Assembly: GCA_016859345.1 (NCBI GenBank)
Contig: CM029124.1
Span: forward strand, 9,972,501-10,036,500
DNA: 64,000 nucleotides
Source: Istiophorus platypterus
Taxonomy: Eukaryota > Chordata > Actinopteri > Istiophoriformes > Istiophoridae
Direction of reading: 5' to 3'
The first letter of the stretch is position 1. Every line of letters starts with the position of its first letter. Position numbers and translations under genes: made by a program. Positions 52,277 through 64,000 of the stretch are shown here, one piece after another. The notes beneath the pieces were generated by a model. The model made no database searches and was not told the origin of the DNA. It saw only the letters and a list, made by a program, of their open reading frames with translations.

Positions 52277-52864
52277 GAGATGGGACGGTGGGCGATTCGT
52301 TATCTGTGTCTTTTCACGGGGCTCGACCGCCGCGGCCGATACGACCCATGTGAGCGTTTTCCGGAGGCCGAGCGCTGGACGGACAAGTTGGAGGTTTCGA
52401 GTCGAGCTCGGCACGATACGCGAACATCGGCCGTACGGACGCCGGAACTTATTAGTTCCGTCTCGGGTGTTTGTGTTGTAAACGCCTTTAAAACGGCCAC
52501 TTTGAAACCGGAGGATGACTAAAACTTGAGGAATGTTTTTTTTTTTTTGTTTTGTTTTGTTTTCTGGCTAGTTTAGCTAGTTGTGTGTGTGTGTGGGCTG
52601 CAAATGATGATTATATTCCACATCGTTTAGTCACTTAATCACTTCTACAATCACGTCTACATCATTCTGTTTTTTTTGTTTGTTTGTTTGTTTTATTGAT
52701 GCCATTTACAGATGCTTAGAGACCAGGATGATTTAATTTGCTCTTTTTTGCCTTTGACTCAAATTCACAAAACCCTAAGATATTCTGTTTAAGAAAAGCA
52801 GCACATTCTCATCTTTGAGCTTTTGATATATATTTTTTTTTTGCTTGACAGCGACTGAAACAAT

Positions 52865-52920
52865 GAATTGAATATCAAAATAGTTAATTCTCGATAGGAC
52901 GACTAATAGATTAATGGACC
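52865..52920. repeat. degenerate AT-rich dispersed repeat
   Basis: AAAATAGTTAATTCTCGATA then GACTAATAGATTAATGGACC, the same family wording as the copies at 25904 and 36781. Confidence 0.4.
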
Positions 52921-55900
52921 AAACTCTAAATCCCTAAATTGGTTTCTGAGAAACCTCTTTTCAATCAAATGAGGTCAACTAGCTGGACAGTTTTAGGGGA
53001 CAAATGATATTGAGGTTCACTTTCAATCTTCACCGACAAAACAATTTTCGCTATGTCACTGGCCACAGAAACTTAAACCTTGTGTGATTTTAACAAAGTT
53101 AAACAGTCAGTACTTTGTGAGATGACACATGACTTAGACCCACCACAACACACCGGTGAAAAAGGCTGGATGGTCCTCAGTTGGATTTTTAGCCACTAGC
53201 TTGATCGTAATCGTCAGTGGGATTTTTAATGAGGTTTTTCTTAGCAGAACCTGGAAGTTACAATTTCATTTTGGTTTTCTGTATCGCAACTGACTAAAAC
53301 CCGGTACAACCATTTCAAGGGGAATTTACATTCTATGTGTGAAAGTTACACACTCTGGGTATTTTCCAGGCTGATTGCAGTATTTGTAGACTCAACATAT
53401 TTAAATGTGACTACCTTTAGGCGAGGGATTGAATTAATAAACTGTTGAATGAATGATGGATTTAGTCTATTTCTTACCCATACTTTTCCACCTTATTTAG
53501 AGCTTCGGGGAAATAAAATTTATACGAGTGGTTAACTGAATAAATAACTTAGAGAGAGAATTTCTTTTCGGCGTCTGGTCAAAATATTCTACGGGGGTTG
53601 GGTTGTGTTGGCGGGACTTCAGAGTCGACCTCTGTATGTGAAGTCCTGCCTGCAGCTCTGGCTGTAACTATTCCTCTTGTGCAGATAGATATACAGATTC
53701 AGTTCCAAACGGCATGTTGACTCATACATCCTCTTCATGCTACAGGTGCAGATAGCAGCAACCACAGCTGTTCCTTGATGTCATGCTTAAAACATGCAAT
53801 CTACTGTATGCTCTCCCTTGTATTCAGTTCCAGTCTCAGAAGTAGACTGATTATGGACCTTCCATTCGTACACACAGTAATGCCAGCCATATAACACAGC
53901 ACAGATGGCAGAGAGCATCTCTGGATTTCCTGTCATTTCACTCTCTGCATAGTTTCCCAACACTTCCAGTATTCCAGCGTTTCAATGGAGCTTTCCACAA
54001 AAGACAAAGACAATCTCTATAAGCAATAGATAAATCATTTGCATGCCTGCCATTCTGTGTCTTGCTGTAGCTTCTATACCATCTACCCTGAGTGTGTGGT
54101 CCCACGCCTGAGGGCTCTTGGCCCTGTCCAGAGAGCATCTTTCCCTGTGGTCATTTTGTCTCCAGCACAATGTAGCTACTGGGCATGAACCCAAACACCC
54201 CAAAGACCAACACCAGCCAACAAGGGGACACCCACTGCAGCATATGTTTGCAATGACAGGAGAGGGGATGGATGGCAGGCGAGGAAGAGACAGAGGAAAT
54301 TGTTTGAATCATTGCTGTGAGGTTTTATCTGTTAGTCAAAACTTGTTATAGATGAAGGCATTCCTCCTCCCACTTAAATAAGATGACAAGCACAAAGGCC
54401 CTTTAAATACAACCAAACCATTTTTTAAACTCTAATGATGAAGGACCAAGTTAAAGGTTTAGTGTATTATGCATTGATGTATAATGGCATGTATAATGGA
54501 GTACGTAACATACATATTTTGGTGCCCTAAATTCCCTAGCCATATGTGGCAGATTTATCTATTATTCCCGTCTTTGAGTCATTGTGTATATGAGAGTTGT
54601 TTAAAATCTGCTTAATTATAATAGATTTAATCCAACAAAAAGCTGTTTGCTAATTATAAGCTTACCTTCTACTGTGTCTTTACTGTAAGTAACTTAGGAA
54701 AGCACCTCACTTTCATTTTCTCTACACATTTTAAAGCAAATATATATTCATTATATATATTATAAACCAATTTGATACAGAAATCAAGCAAGACAACTTA
54801 CAATATATCCCACTTTTTTATTAAACTGCCCAGCCACTAGAATAAAAATCTTGTTCTACAGACTCAATACAGTGCTGTAGATTATTAGAATGTTCACTAC
54901 ATTATGAATTGATATTATGATTTTGCTTTTGTTTATACAGTAGTTGTTAGAGGATGACAGTCTACAAACACACAGACATACACACACACTTCTAATCTGT
55001 TCACTGTACAGTGGGTATTTGAGAGGATCCGTAGTGTGCAACTGCATATTTCTGCAGAGAGACATTATTTCTTCCCTCAATTCCTTCTGGCAGAGATCTG
55101 AGTGTTTGACCTTTTTAAAATGCAAAGCGATTCTTCTACTCCAGAGAGTGAACGGGAGGCTCATGATTGTGCTACTAAATTTGAGGGACTTAATGCAGTA
55201 ACTCACGGAGAGGGAGAGCTGTTCTGCACCTGCTGAAGTCTTGACTTGGTTACGGGGATACAATAACACCTCCAAGGGTTATGTTAATCTTTAAAGACGG
55301 GTTATTCTTATGCTGCTCCACTCTTTACCTCATTTGAATGAATATTTCACTGCAACCTTGAATCAGCCTCATGCTTAAATCACTTTATTGCATATCATTG
55401 CCTTTTACTTGCTCCTACATGCATACAATAACACATAGGCCCTTTGCTTTTGTGTCTCTAATATCAAAACAAACCGTGAAGATCTTCATTCTGTCCATCC
55501 ATTCATGTAGCTCTTATTACATCAAATGATCTGCTACTATTCAGAGTATCTTTGTATAAATCACCATGAATAACCGAGCTAGCTTTGTTGCGACCTCACC
55601 TATATTTTTAGATTAAGATTTCACATTAATTCACATCTTTCATCCTTTTTGAGAAGGGAAAGTGCAGCTTATTTCGCATCAACATAGCCAATGGAACACT
55701 TATTAACAATAGCTAAAAAAAAAGCAAAGATCATGTTAATATAGAATTTAACAATTTATAGCACACTACATATAGGGATATTTTAATGAGTAGCTCATGG
55801 GAACTTAATTTACATTTGGTAATAATGTTGAATTGTTAAGAATGTGCCATTGTGCTATATGTACCTCTTTTGCTGTGTGCGTACAGTTCAGCAGCGGAAT

Positions 55901-58900
55901 GTCTTTTAACATACAATAGCTTTTGAAATGGCTCAGTGTGATTCAAACAGAGCCACACAGTAACCTCTCTGACCACACTCACATCTAATTATATTCCACT
56001 ACGTTAAGGCTCCTGACACAGTCATAGCAGCTTTTAAAAGACACTGGCGTGCCTTCAATGTTTTATATTTATGCCTCCAAAAGAATGCAAATGAGACAGA
56101 TTTTTCCCCTTTGACTGGTGAATAAGTGCAAAAACAGTTAATTAGACTTGTTGTGTGGTCCCTGGATGTTTTTGCTTCCTTCTACGGCATGAAATACAAT
56201 ACTGCAAATGTTTATGTGAGACATTCAAGCAGTTTCCAGGGCTGACTACATAAACTTTAGATGTAGCATGTTTGAGCTAAATTATCTGAAGCGTCACTTA
56301 GTTTCATTTGCAGTTGTGTCTTCCGATTAGACGACCATCTCAGATGCGATTAACCCGACTTGTTGACAGACTTTTCATCAGTTTCCTGAGATTACAACCT
56401 TCTTTTAGTCAAGTTAGAGAGACAGCGTGGAGAAGCAGATTCTGTGAGGTATGTGTCGTCCATCTCCTAATCTGTAAATTGGAATAGATTTATCTAGTTT
56501 AACTAATCAGGTTAAAATCGCTGTGATGCTGAGGTTATGAAGGAGGAGAGCAGATGAAACTAAGAGGTGGGGCCTCTAAAGTAATGATGAAATACTTGGT
56601 AATATTTTACAAATGAGGGAAAAAAAACAAAGCGAGCAACTGTTCGAGGTAAGACGTGTGTTCCTGAGCGAAGGATAGAAGTGTCCATTTCTGTCGCCTC
56701 AAGGTCACCTCTGCAATGTTGCCCCCTAATCTAAATATATAACATAACACAAGATCAGGAATCCATGAGACTGATTTTACTTGGGAAATATCTCACTTTA
56801 CATCCTAAATACATATGACATATATGAAACCAATCAATATTTTTTTGCTCTTTAGCACAATTTTAGTGATTAATCACAGCTTTAACAACTTTTCTTGCAA
56901 ACTGACACAGTATGGAATGCAGTTTTCTTCATATAAACTGTACATGATAAATTCATCCATCCATGTTTAACTACTTTCGTAATCTCTCTCGGGAGGGATA
57001 CTTGAACTGATTGCGGCTTGTAGGTCTTTGTTTACAACCACCCTAATGCAATTATACTCACCACCTACACATGAATTTGCATGTGTACTGTGTCGGAGGT
57101 TTGAAAAAATGAATGTGATTTAGTGCATGGATAGGTCTGATCTTCTGAGGCAATGTTTCTGCAGCGCTGCGCGTTGCAACAATACTAGGCTGGAGGACTG
57201 CACTGTTGCATCATGGGAGGCAGACCTGACCAGACCTAAAGGTAACAAGCACCAAAGTATTCCATTTCAACACAGATGTACAGTGAAAAGATGCTTTAGC
57301 AGGGGAGCTCTTATCGCCACTGAACAAACTCCTCGAGTGATGGGAATGTTCTCAGGATGTTATCGCGTCCTCTGTGGAAATGAGATAGCCAGCCACCTTA
57401 TCACCACCCTCAGACTCTGAAGGGCCCCTGACCATTACAGGAACAAGGACCAGTAGACTGCCGAGGGACACTTACCACTGCCTGTCTGAAAAAAGAGACT
57501 ACCAGGGAATTGCAAGTACTGCAAATTGAATGACTGACAGGAGATTGGAACGAGGCTTAGTTTTAGTTTGTTCAAGTTAGTTTAAGTTATGTCTTGAAGG
57601 CTGTTTTGGAATTTACAGTTGTTATTTAGGACCAATGCTGAATGTCTGAAAAACATAAAATGTTACACATAAGGAAAAGTCATACTGTGAACCTTGACAC
57701 CTTGTTAAAAAGGATATAGGTAGAGAGTAAAAAAAATCTAGAGAAATCAGGAAAGCCAGACGTTAGTTATAATTGGCAAAAGGATCAACAGCCAAAAAAA
57801 AAGAAAGAAAATCTTTGTGATATGTGATTTAACTGCAGCATCTCCATGGCAACTCCCTTTTCAAGACACATCTTTAATGAATAGGTAATGGACAAAATGC
57901 ACAACTTGACAACGTCAGATCAGATGCCAAAACTGACACAAGAAAAAATAAAGGTAGATTCTGTTTGACAAAAAAGTGATTATGTGCTGTGCACACAACA
58001 GAGTATGTCAAAAAAAGAGCACAGCAGTGTTTTTGAAAAGAAAACACACACACATAGACACATGATGTACCATAGCAACACAAATCTTCCGTCTGTTGCT
58101 GTTATTTTGACTGTTTCGCAAATCCACCCCTTGTTTTCAAAGCGTTTTTTGGTTTTTTCTCCCTCTAACAGGTGCAAAACCTCTCAACTCAACACATCAA
58201 AGAGACATATGCACCTGCGAATAAATCACAGCGAATGGTAAGAATCCGGACTAGGGCCTCCTAACACCAAAGAGGTAGGATTCAAAGTGTCTGATTTAAT
58301 ATTCATGAAGTGCAAGGCTTTGGTGGTTGAATGCTTGTTTACTGAGATGTGTCTTTTGTCCTTGGGAGAAGGTTTGATATTCCACCAAGACACTGTATTT
58401 AAATATACTTGTGGTTTTTGCCTCTACATGATATATCACACTCGCATCTCAACTAGAAGGGCATAAACACACAGTATACACCGCCACATACTGACTTATG
58501 ATTGACACACCATTTCATTTTGCTCTCCTCAGAGTTTCCACTCCCTTGTTAAGTATTAATAGCCTTACTTCTATCCAGACAGAGGTAATGAGAGTTTCTG
58601 ATTAAGAAGTGTTGGTGGCTTCTGTGCGGAGGAGTTGTTTCAGTTGTGGCAAATCCGAAGTCTAGTCTGCAAACAGCACCCACAGGGACAGAGGTGGCAG
58701 ACAAACAGTCCATACCGGATAGAAACAACTGTCAAATGCAAGCACAGGTGTTTTTCAGTAATTAACACTTCTTCCTCTTTCCTCAACACAGCTGCACCTC
58801 TTTAAAACGAGTTTTTAGATTAATTTAGGTAGAATCTGCCAATGGAAAATGTTTGAAACCAACAGCAAACCCGGTAGGTTTCAATGACGTGGCAAAGTAA

Positions 58901-59577
58901 GGGTTAAAATAGAGCCGTAACCTTTTTTCCTCTGTACACCTGTTTTTTTTCCCTTGTTCTATCAAAGATACAGTCATTACAAACCTCTTGCCCTTTAGCT
59001 CGGTGTCAGTTGTGCACCTGGATCCAAAGGATCAGTTTTTTGGGCTGCGTTGTGTTCGATAACGTCAAAGTGAAATCACAAAGGGCGGCTGTTCCAAATG
59101 GCTGTCTCACAGCTTTCTTGTCTTACTATATATATAAAAAAACTGTGAGATCTACTTCACCTTTTAAAACTGAAACAACTCCTACAAGGTCAGCTCTGTA
59201 TGTGGATCAGCTAATTACCACAGCTTAAAGGAAGGCTTTTGAGAAAAACCCATCTCCCCAATGAGTACTTAGAGAAAGAAAGCAGCTGGTCAGAACATAC
59301 TCTGGAGAAAACATCAGCTATTGAAGAGAGCAGTTGGGGATACTTTTTACTTAAGTGCTTTTCTCTGAGCAGTGTTCTCTGTCATTCGCTCCCACGCCTC
59401 CTCCTCTCTTGCATGGGCGGTGCACACACATATATCCATCCCTTTCATCCCTGGGGGTGAAACAAACCCATGCATTATGACTCAGATCAAGCTTAATTTA
59501 TTTCACATGCTCTAATTTAATGTCTCCATGTTGATATGCATTGAATAAAAATAGCTGGATTCTTTTTCTAATTACCA

Positions 59578-59602
59578 CCCCCCCCACACACACACACATA
59601 CA

Positions 59603-59636
<34 letters not shown>

Positions 59637-59667
59637 CAACCACACACACCCACACACACACACACAC
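59578..59667. repeat. compound CA/CT/CA microsatellite
   Basis: C-run, (CA)n, (CT)n at about 59612-59635, then (CA)n. Confidence 0.9.
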
Positions 59668-61026
59668 TTTCTTTCCCAGAGCATGCACATTTACACAGGG
59701 GTTTTTGGTTATCACATTTCTCACATAAATAGGTTGTTGAGCAACTCAGTGGATCCTCAGGCCAACTGATGACTTGTGCACAACTGCTGCACTCTGCTGG
59801 CCAAACTGTGAACTCCCAACAGTCTTTACAGTTGGGAGTTAACTCAAAAAAAAACAAAATCATGACAATCCACAGACTATTTGTGTTTAAATTCTTACAT
59901 TACCTTCATTTACATTGCTCCTATTTTCTCATCTAATAAAATTTGCATGTAGGTGAACCCTTGTAAACCAAAAAGAATACAAAACTACACTTCACGTTAG
60001 TATACTAGGTGTGCTTCCTCATGAACTTGTGATTAATGTACTAAACATGTTCGGTTTTTGCTAATAAGTAAAACTTAACATATGCTTGACTACTCTAAAG
60101 TGCACTTGATCATGCTAATTTGACATGTCTCCGGGGGCACCCCTACATAATTGAAAAAAGCAAAGTCTCATAAATCTGCTATTGCCCCAAGTTATGTCAC
60201 TTAAGGCAATAGCAGACGGGTCTGAACACTACAAATTTAAAAATTTAAAAGATCTGGGGGGGTGTAGAGTTAGAAAGAAGAGAGGTTACCAGACCCCTGT
60301 AGCGCACCACTCATCTCTGCTCAAGGCTGCAACTAGCAAAACACAGCAGAATCCCTGACCAAGCTGTCGGTGCATTGTGTTGCATTGTGGGTAATTTAGG
60401 CATCAGTTTTTAACAAGGAAGAAAAAAATTCAAAGTGTCTCAGGTGTATTCAAGTAGGCCTACTCTTTTCTGTACAAATGCTAGACTTCTGAAAGCTCTT
60501 CCCTGCCTGTGCGTTTATCGGGAGCTTGATCCATGCTTGCGGTGAAGGTCAATAATACCATGGCCTCTGCTGCTTTGTTTTGACCCTTCTTTTTTAATCT
60601 TTGTTTTTATGAGTCACCAAAATTATAAAAGTGTAACGCCAAATTAGTGGGATACCTCTTTTAATATGTTAATAACATACTTGAAAGAATAATGTGAGTT
60701 CGCTTAAGATACATTTGTATACAGGTTATTGTATACGTATATTAAAATTAAATACAAGTTAGTACAGTCTCAAAATAGCAGTCAGGTGCACTTAAATGTA
60801 GTCAAGTTTATCATAACATGCAATAATTATAAATTGTTAGTAGATTCACTAGGGTTGTTGTGGAATAAAACATTGTTTGTAAGGTTTCCCTCTAGACAGC
60901 TGTCTAAATACTCTCAAAACAAGAGAAAATGCTATCTGATGGAGCAGTTCTATATTTGGCAGTGGGACCATCCAGAAAGTTCATCTCCTCCTCTCTGACG
61001 TCTGGTTTCTTAAATGCGGGAGCATC

Positions 61027-61347
61027 TCAGGGCTTGTAAGGTGCTGAGCAGTTGGCAGCCTCCAGCACTTGCCGGGTCTCTGAGGGGACAGGGTCGTGTT
61101 GTCCGAACCACATGAATTGCTCCCCTGCCTGTGCTAAAGCTGCCTCTGCAGACTTCTGCTTATGGTTGCGAGGGAACCGTCTGGTGCTGGTTGGAACGTC
61201 TACAGCCTCGTTCACCGTAAAGTCGGTCTGGTAGGCTGTGAGGTTCCCCCGGGTTTCTCCAGCTCTGCTGTCAGATCCATCATGGCACAGGCAGAAGTGG
61301 GAATTGTGCTGTCTGCGATCATCAAGACATTTCCTGCGCCCTACTCC
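61027..61347 (-). CDS. tex36: tex36 coding exon 4 and stop
   Basis: Acceptor TATTCTACAG|GGAGTA. 106 codons from GVGRRKCLDDRRQH through STRRFPRNHK to CSAPYKP, with TGA at 61029-61027. Confidence 0.9.
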   Translation of the reverse strand, partial: GVGRRKCLDDRRQHNSHFCLCHDGSDSRAGETRGNLTAYQTDFTVNEAVDVPTSTRRFPRNHKQKSAEAALAQAGEQFMWFGQHDPVPSETRQVLEAANCSAPYKP

Positions 61348-62030
61348 CTGTAGAATACCAATATGATATGGATGCAAAGAATATATGGTTTCCTTTCAGG
61401 TTGCAATATGCTGATAGATCTGAACATTTCATTATGGCCTGAATTTCTCCTAATACTCACATTAGTGAAGACTGAGATGTTGTCTTTTAAAGAATGCTTG
61501 TTGTCATGGTATGAGAATGGATACTCTCTGGATTTCTGTGAAGAAACCCATGAAAAAAAAAACTGATGGGAGGACAGTATAATACGAGTGAATAAAGGGA
61601 AATGAGATTACATAGGGAGGCAGTTTCTTTCTTTGCAGAAGTGCTTCAAAAAGATGTTTAATGAAATCTTTCAAAGTTCGGGGCCATGAAAATACTTTGG
61701 AATAACACTACATCTTGTACTGTAAATACACACCTGCTGAGTTTTCCATTTAGGATAGTGCTCAGAATTCAAAGCCTGAGGCAACGATATATTTAACCTG
61801 ACTGAGCATGATCCCAGTGCTTGTACAAGTCCCACGATTCCTCGTTTCATTTTCTGGTAAAACCGAATGAGCAAACTGAAAATAAAATTAAAGGAAAAGC
61901 TAATTACGCTCACCAGATTTGAATGTTATGACTTGTGATCATTTGTTCTGATTATGAGATGAAATTGAGAATTTCTTACCCATTTGCCATCGTTTCCCAT
62001 AGAAGAATATCGCTTTCCACCTTTTACCAT
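61027..62030 (-). CDS. tex36: tex36, testis-expressed protein 36 homologue (four coding exons)
   Basis: Complete coding region built from exons 62030-61980, 61875-61798, 61535-61461 and 61347-61027 (51+78+75+321 nt; 174 aa plus stop). All borders are GT-AG and all junctions are phase 0. The product matches human TEX36 (186 aa, recalled from memory) along its length: an MxKG start and GKW-F across junction 1; YPFSYHDNKHS (human FPFSVHDNRHS) in exon 3; GVGRRK (human GLGRRK) at the start of exon 4; RQH soon after; and NEAVDV..TRRFPR (human KEAMVV..FRRFPR) near the C-terminus. I see no signal peptide or membrane segment. The molecular function is unknown to me; the mammalian gene is named for testis expression. 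TEX36 is also the neighbour of CTBP2 in human, so synteny supports both calls. The only weak border is the exon 2 donor (CAG|GTTAAA). Confidence 0.9.
61461..61535 (-). CDS. tex36: tex36 coding exon 3
   Basis: Acceptor with a poly-T tract and TTCTTCACAG|AAATCC. 25 codons including EYPFSYHDNKHSL, the best conserved motif of the family. Donor AAT|GTGAGT. Confidence 0.88.
61798..61875 (-). CDS. tex36: tex36 coding exon 2
   Basis: Acceptor TTTATTTTCAG|TTTGCT. 26 codons beginning FAHSVLPENETRNRG and ending MLSQ. Donor CAG|GTTAAA is off-consensus at +4/+5, but the frame and length suit the family. Confidence 0.78.
61980..62030 (-). CDS. tex36: tex36 coding exon 1
   Basis: ATG at 62030, encoding MVKGGKRYSSMGNDGKW. 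Donor TGG|GTAAGA. An upstream in-frame start is not evident. Confidence 0.88.
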
Positions 62031-64000
62031 TTCATTACACTTTAAGATGTTGAGTCCACTGAGTGTTTTCACTGATACACCTCACACACACTCTCACAGT
62101 CTAACTTAACAACTAGGTTATTGCAAACACCGGTGACTATGGAAACCTGCTACAAACAACCAACCTGAAATTTGAGCTCAATTTGCCATGGAGATGTGGA
62201 ACTGGAATTCTGACAAAAAGAAACAAATTAATTAGACAAAAGAAAAATAAATTACAGGGGAATGTTTATTGAATATTAAAAATTATAACCAATTAAGTAA
62301 TTGAATGTACAATTTGGGATTTTATCGTCTTTTTTTATTCAGGACATGTTTCTCTTATAAAGTGACAGAGAGACAACTCACTTGAACAAAAATTTAGCAT
62401 ATAAGTGACTTTATTTTTCACAGCAATTCATATACAATAACATATTCATCAGAAATGGAGTTTTGTTTTTCAATTAAAAAAAGATGTTATTTTAAAATAT
62501 ATTAAAAGCTAACCCTTGAAGATCTCAGGTTATCAATTTCTTTTCAAATACACATTGCGACCTAAGAAGTAAAAATGATTCACGTGATTTTCTGTGCAAA
62601 TAAACATGGTTAAACATGGATATGGTGGATCTTTAAATCCCACTGTAGGTAAATAAAACAAAAAAACAAAAACAAAACAAAAAAAAACAGATAAAGATAA
62701 GATGCCATTTGTTCTCACAATCGTAGTTGCAAAGAGTTGTTCCTTTGTCATGGTTCTGGCATCACATACTCCCATACTTTATGGGCAATTATGTTCTCAA
62801 TGACAAGCACTGAGGAAATGATATCTCCTGCATCCCATAGGAATATTAGACATATTAGACATTAGACATTATTAGCCACGGTTGAGACTTTGTTGCCGTC
62901 TGAGCGTCCCTGGTGTATATTTGTTGTATTACTGATTCCTGAGGACAAGATGAGCATGACAAAATGGTTGAATTTCATTATTAAGCACATAGATGAGTAG
63001 GTCACCATCCATTCCTTCTATTCATTATTATTTTGAAGATCCTAACAAGGGCGGTGGGCAGTTGTTTTAGAAATAGTGAGATCATCAGTCCAAGCTCCCC
63101 CTCCCTTTAATTGTTTAGATTTGTGATATTTTATGTATTCAGTTTACTGTTTGATTATATTTTATTTAAATTTCATTTCCCATGAATAGGGTATAACTGC
63201 AGTTTCAAAGCCTTTTCCAGACTAGCAGGTCACCAGCAATGAGTATTAAAAATTAGTACTTAAAACCTGGTTATATTCTTACATTTGTTTAATTGGTCAG
63301 TGGGGTGATTGATTTTGAGCTGACTTTTAATACTGTTCTCTACTAGTGTATGAATGTAGCTAAGTTCATTAACTCAGGCACTGCACTTAAGTATAAAATT
63401 GAGATAAGGTACTTTGGTATTTTCTTTTATTATACTTTATACTTCAATTCCACTATATAGCAGTGCACAATTTTGTACTTTTTACCCTTTTTTACTCTGC
63501 TTTTTACTCCACTACAAAAGAATCCCTGCAAAACGTATGAAGAGTTTATACAGTATAATAGTTTAACACACAGGAGCCATTCCTCTCCATTGAGTACTTA
63601 TAGTGGAGTATTTTATTTTTACTTAATTAATGGATCTGAATAATTCCTCCACTGATATTAAAGCCTGAGGTGATGAAGGCTAAATCGTCCTTCTTCAGTG
63701 CCATTAGTGCTTGTTGATAATGTTAGCAATTCACCATTAAAAAGCTCTTTTTGCATCAGCTAGACACTCGGCATAAAGAGGGTCAAAAGGAAGGCCTTGA
63801 TGAAGGCTCTCAGTGCCTATGTGGATCCATGTGTACAGCACTGAGGTAAGGTAATGTTATTGAATTAAGAGATGACCATTTACTTGCATTAAGCATGACT
63901 ATTCCACAAGAGAAGGCTCATTCTTACTCTGAATGACTGAGTGTGTTGTACCACACTAGGGGCTTGTCGCTGTGGGAACATTCTCTTTTCCCATGTCCCT
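62031..64000. other. upstream flank of tex36
   Basis: An RFX/X-box-like GGTGACTATGGAAACC lies at 62132-62147, about 100 bp before the tex36 ATG. A minus-strand AATAAA (plus-strand TTTATT at 62410-62415), with GT-rich sequence just past it, could mark the 3' end of another minus-strand gene beyond the right edge. The rest is AT-rich with no recognisable exon. Confidence 0.5.
62132..62147 (-). promoter_or_regulatory. tex36: X-box-like (RFX) motif upstream of tex36
   Basis: GGTGACTATGGAAACC matches 10 of the 14 palindromic X-box positions (GTTGCCATGGCAAC). RFX factors drive many ciliary and sperm-tail genes. It is a single imperfect site. Confidence 0.3.

Larger units (their letters stand above)
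50550..52520 (-). promoter_or_regulatory. ctbp2: CpG-rich block, candidate main ctbp2 promoter and first exon
   Basis: CpG is strongly depleted across most of the window but dense here, above all at 52310-52500 (for example GACCGCCGCGGCCGATACGA and GGCCGTACGGACGCCGG) and in patches at 50590-51110. Such an island upstream of the spliced start exon at 29321, and before tex36 in transcription order, fits the ubiquitous CtBP2 promoter. Candidate minus-strand donors are at 51987/51986 (ACGT|GTAAGT) and near 52200 (CTCCT|GTGAGT); I cannot choose between them. Low-complexity tracts inside the block produce long spurious frames. Confidence 0.45.
52521..61026. other. intergenic region between ctbp2 and tex36
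   Basis: No exon is recognisable. A degenerate dispersed-repeat copy lies at 52865-52920. The largest plausible-composition frame, 57127-57420 plus strand (97 codons), matches nothing I know. A CT/CA array lies at 59578-59667 and a 10-bp hairpin (AACTCCCAAC / GTTGGGAGTT) at 59811-59840. Candidate minus-strand ATTAAA signals for tex36 exist near 60660. Confidence 0.65.

Noticed and set aside
52034..52522. 162-codon plus-strand frame with poly-Met and poly-Asp alternatives
   Set aside because: Generated by TTTC, CA and GAT repeats in the CpG block; no homology seen.
57127..57420. 97-codon plus-strand frame of mixed composition (MDRSDLLRQCFCSAARC...)
   Set aside because: Composition is plausible but I recognise no family, see no paired splice sites, and it overlaps no other signal. 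A protein search would decide.
62533..62775. 80-codon minus-strand frame
   Set aside because: Poly-Phe/Val from an AAAAC repeat; more like UTR than coding.

Overview
The window is vertebrate nuclear DNA, most likely from a teleost and probably a percomorph. The evidence is split coding exons with GT-AG borders, long non-coding stretches full of CA/GT microsatellites, a decayed Tc1-type transposon, dispersed repeats of a kind familiar from fish genomes, and two recognisable vertebrate genes, both on the minus strand: ctbp2 (partial) and tex36 (complete coding region). No rRNA, tRNA, CRISPR array or bacterial-style operon is visible. The species assignment is inference.

Right edge to left edge, which is the direction of transcription. 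(1) 62031-64000 is the upstream flank of tex36. (2) 61027-62030 holds tex36 in four small coding exons (17+26+25+106 codons = 174 aa), assembled here from splice sites and reading-frame continuity. (3) 52521-61026 is intergenic. (4) 50550-52520 is a CpG-rich, low-complexity block, the best candidate for the housekeeping ctbp2 promoter and first non-coding exon. (5) 29322 to about 51986 is intron 1 of ctbp2, with most of the repeats, including the Tc1 relic. (6) 29162-29321 is the ctbp2 exon carrying the start codon; it encodes MALVDKHKVKRQRLDRICE and ends in phase 1. (7) 20600-29161 is intron. (8) About 20407-20590 looks like a second, internal promoter plus a non-coding exon. (9) 17358-19659 is the large exon for the A-domain of RIBEYE, the synaptic-ribbon protein made from the same gene; it also ends in phase 1. 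(10) 1-17357 is intron; the shared CtBP2 (B-domain) exons must lie beyond the left edge, since I could not find them here.

The two ctbp2 first coding exons are alternatives. The ubiquitous promoter gives the nuclear corepressor CtBP2 with its basic N-terminus. The internal promoter gives RIBEYE, in which a 767-residue scaffold domain replaces that N-terminus. Both donors leave the frame in the same phase, so either can join the same downstream exon. The RIBEYE A-domain here has three notable parts: a conserved GRSHSWD start, an 80-residue glutamine-rich tract built of (Q4)L/I pentads, and a compact helical SAM-like segment.
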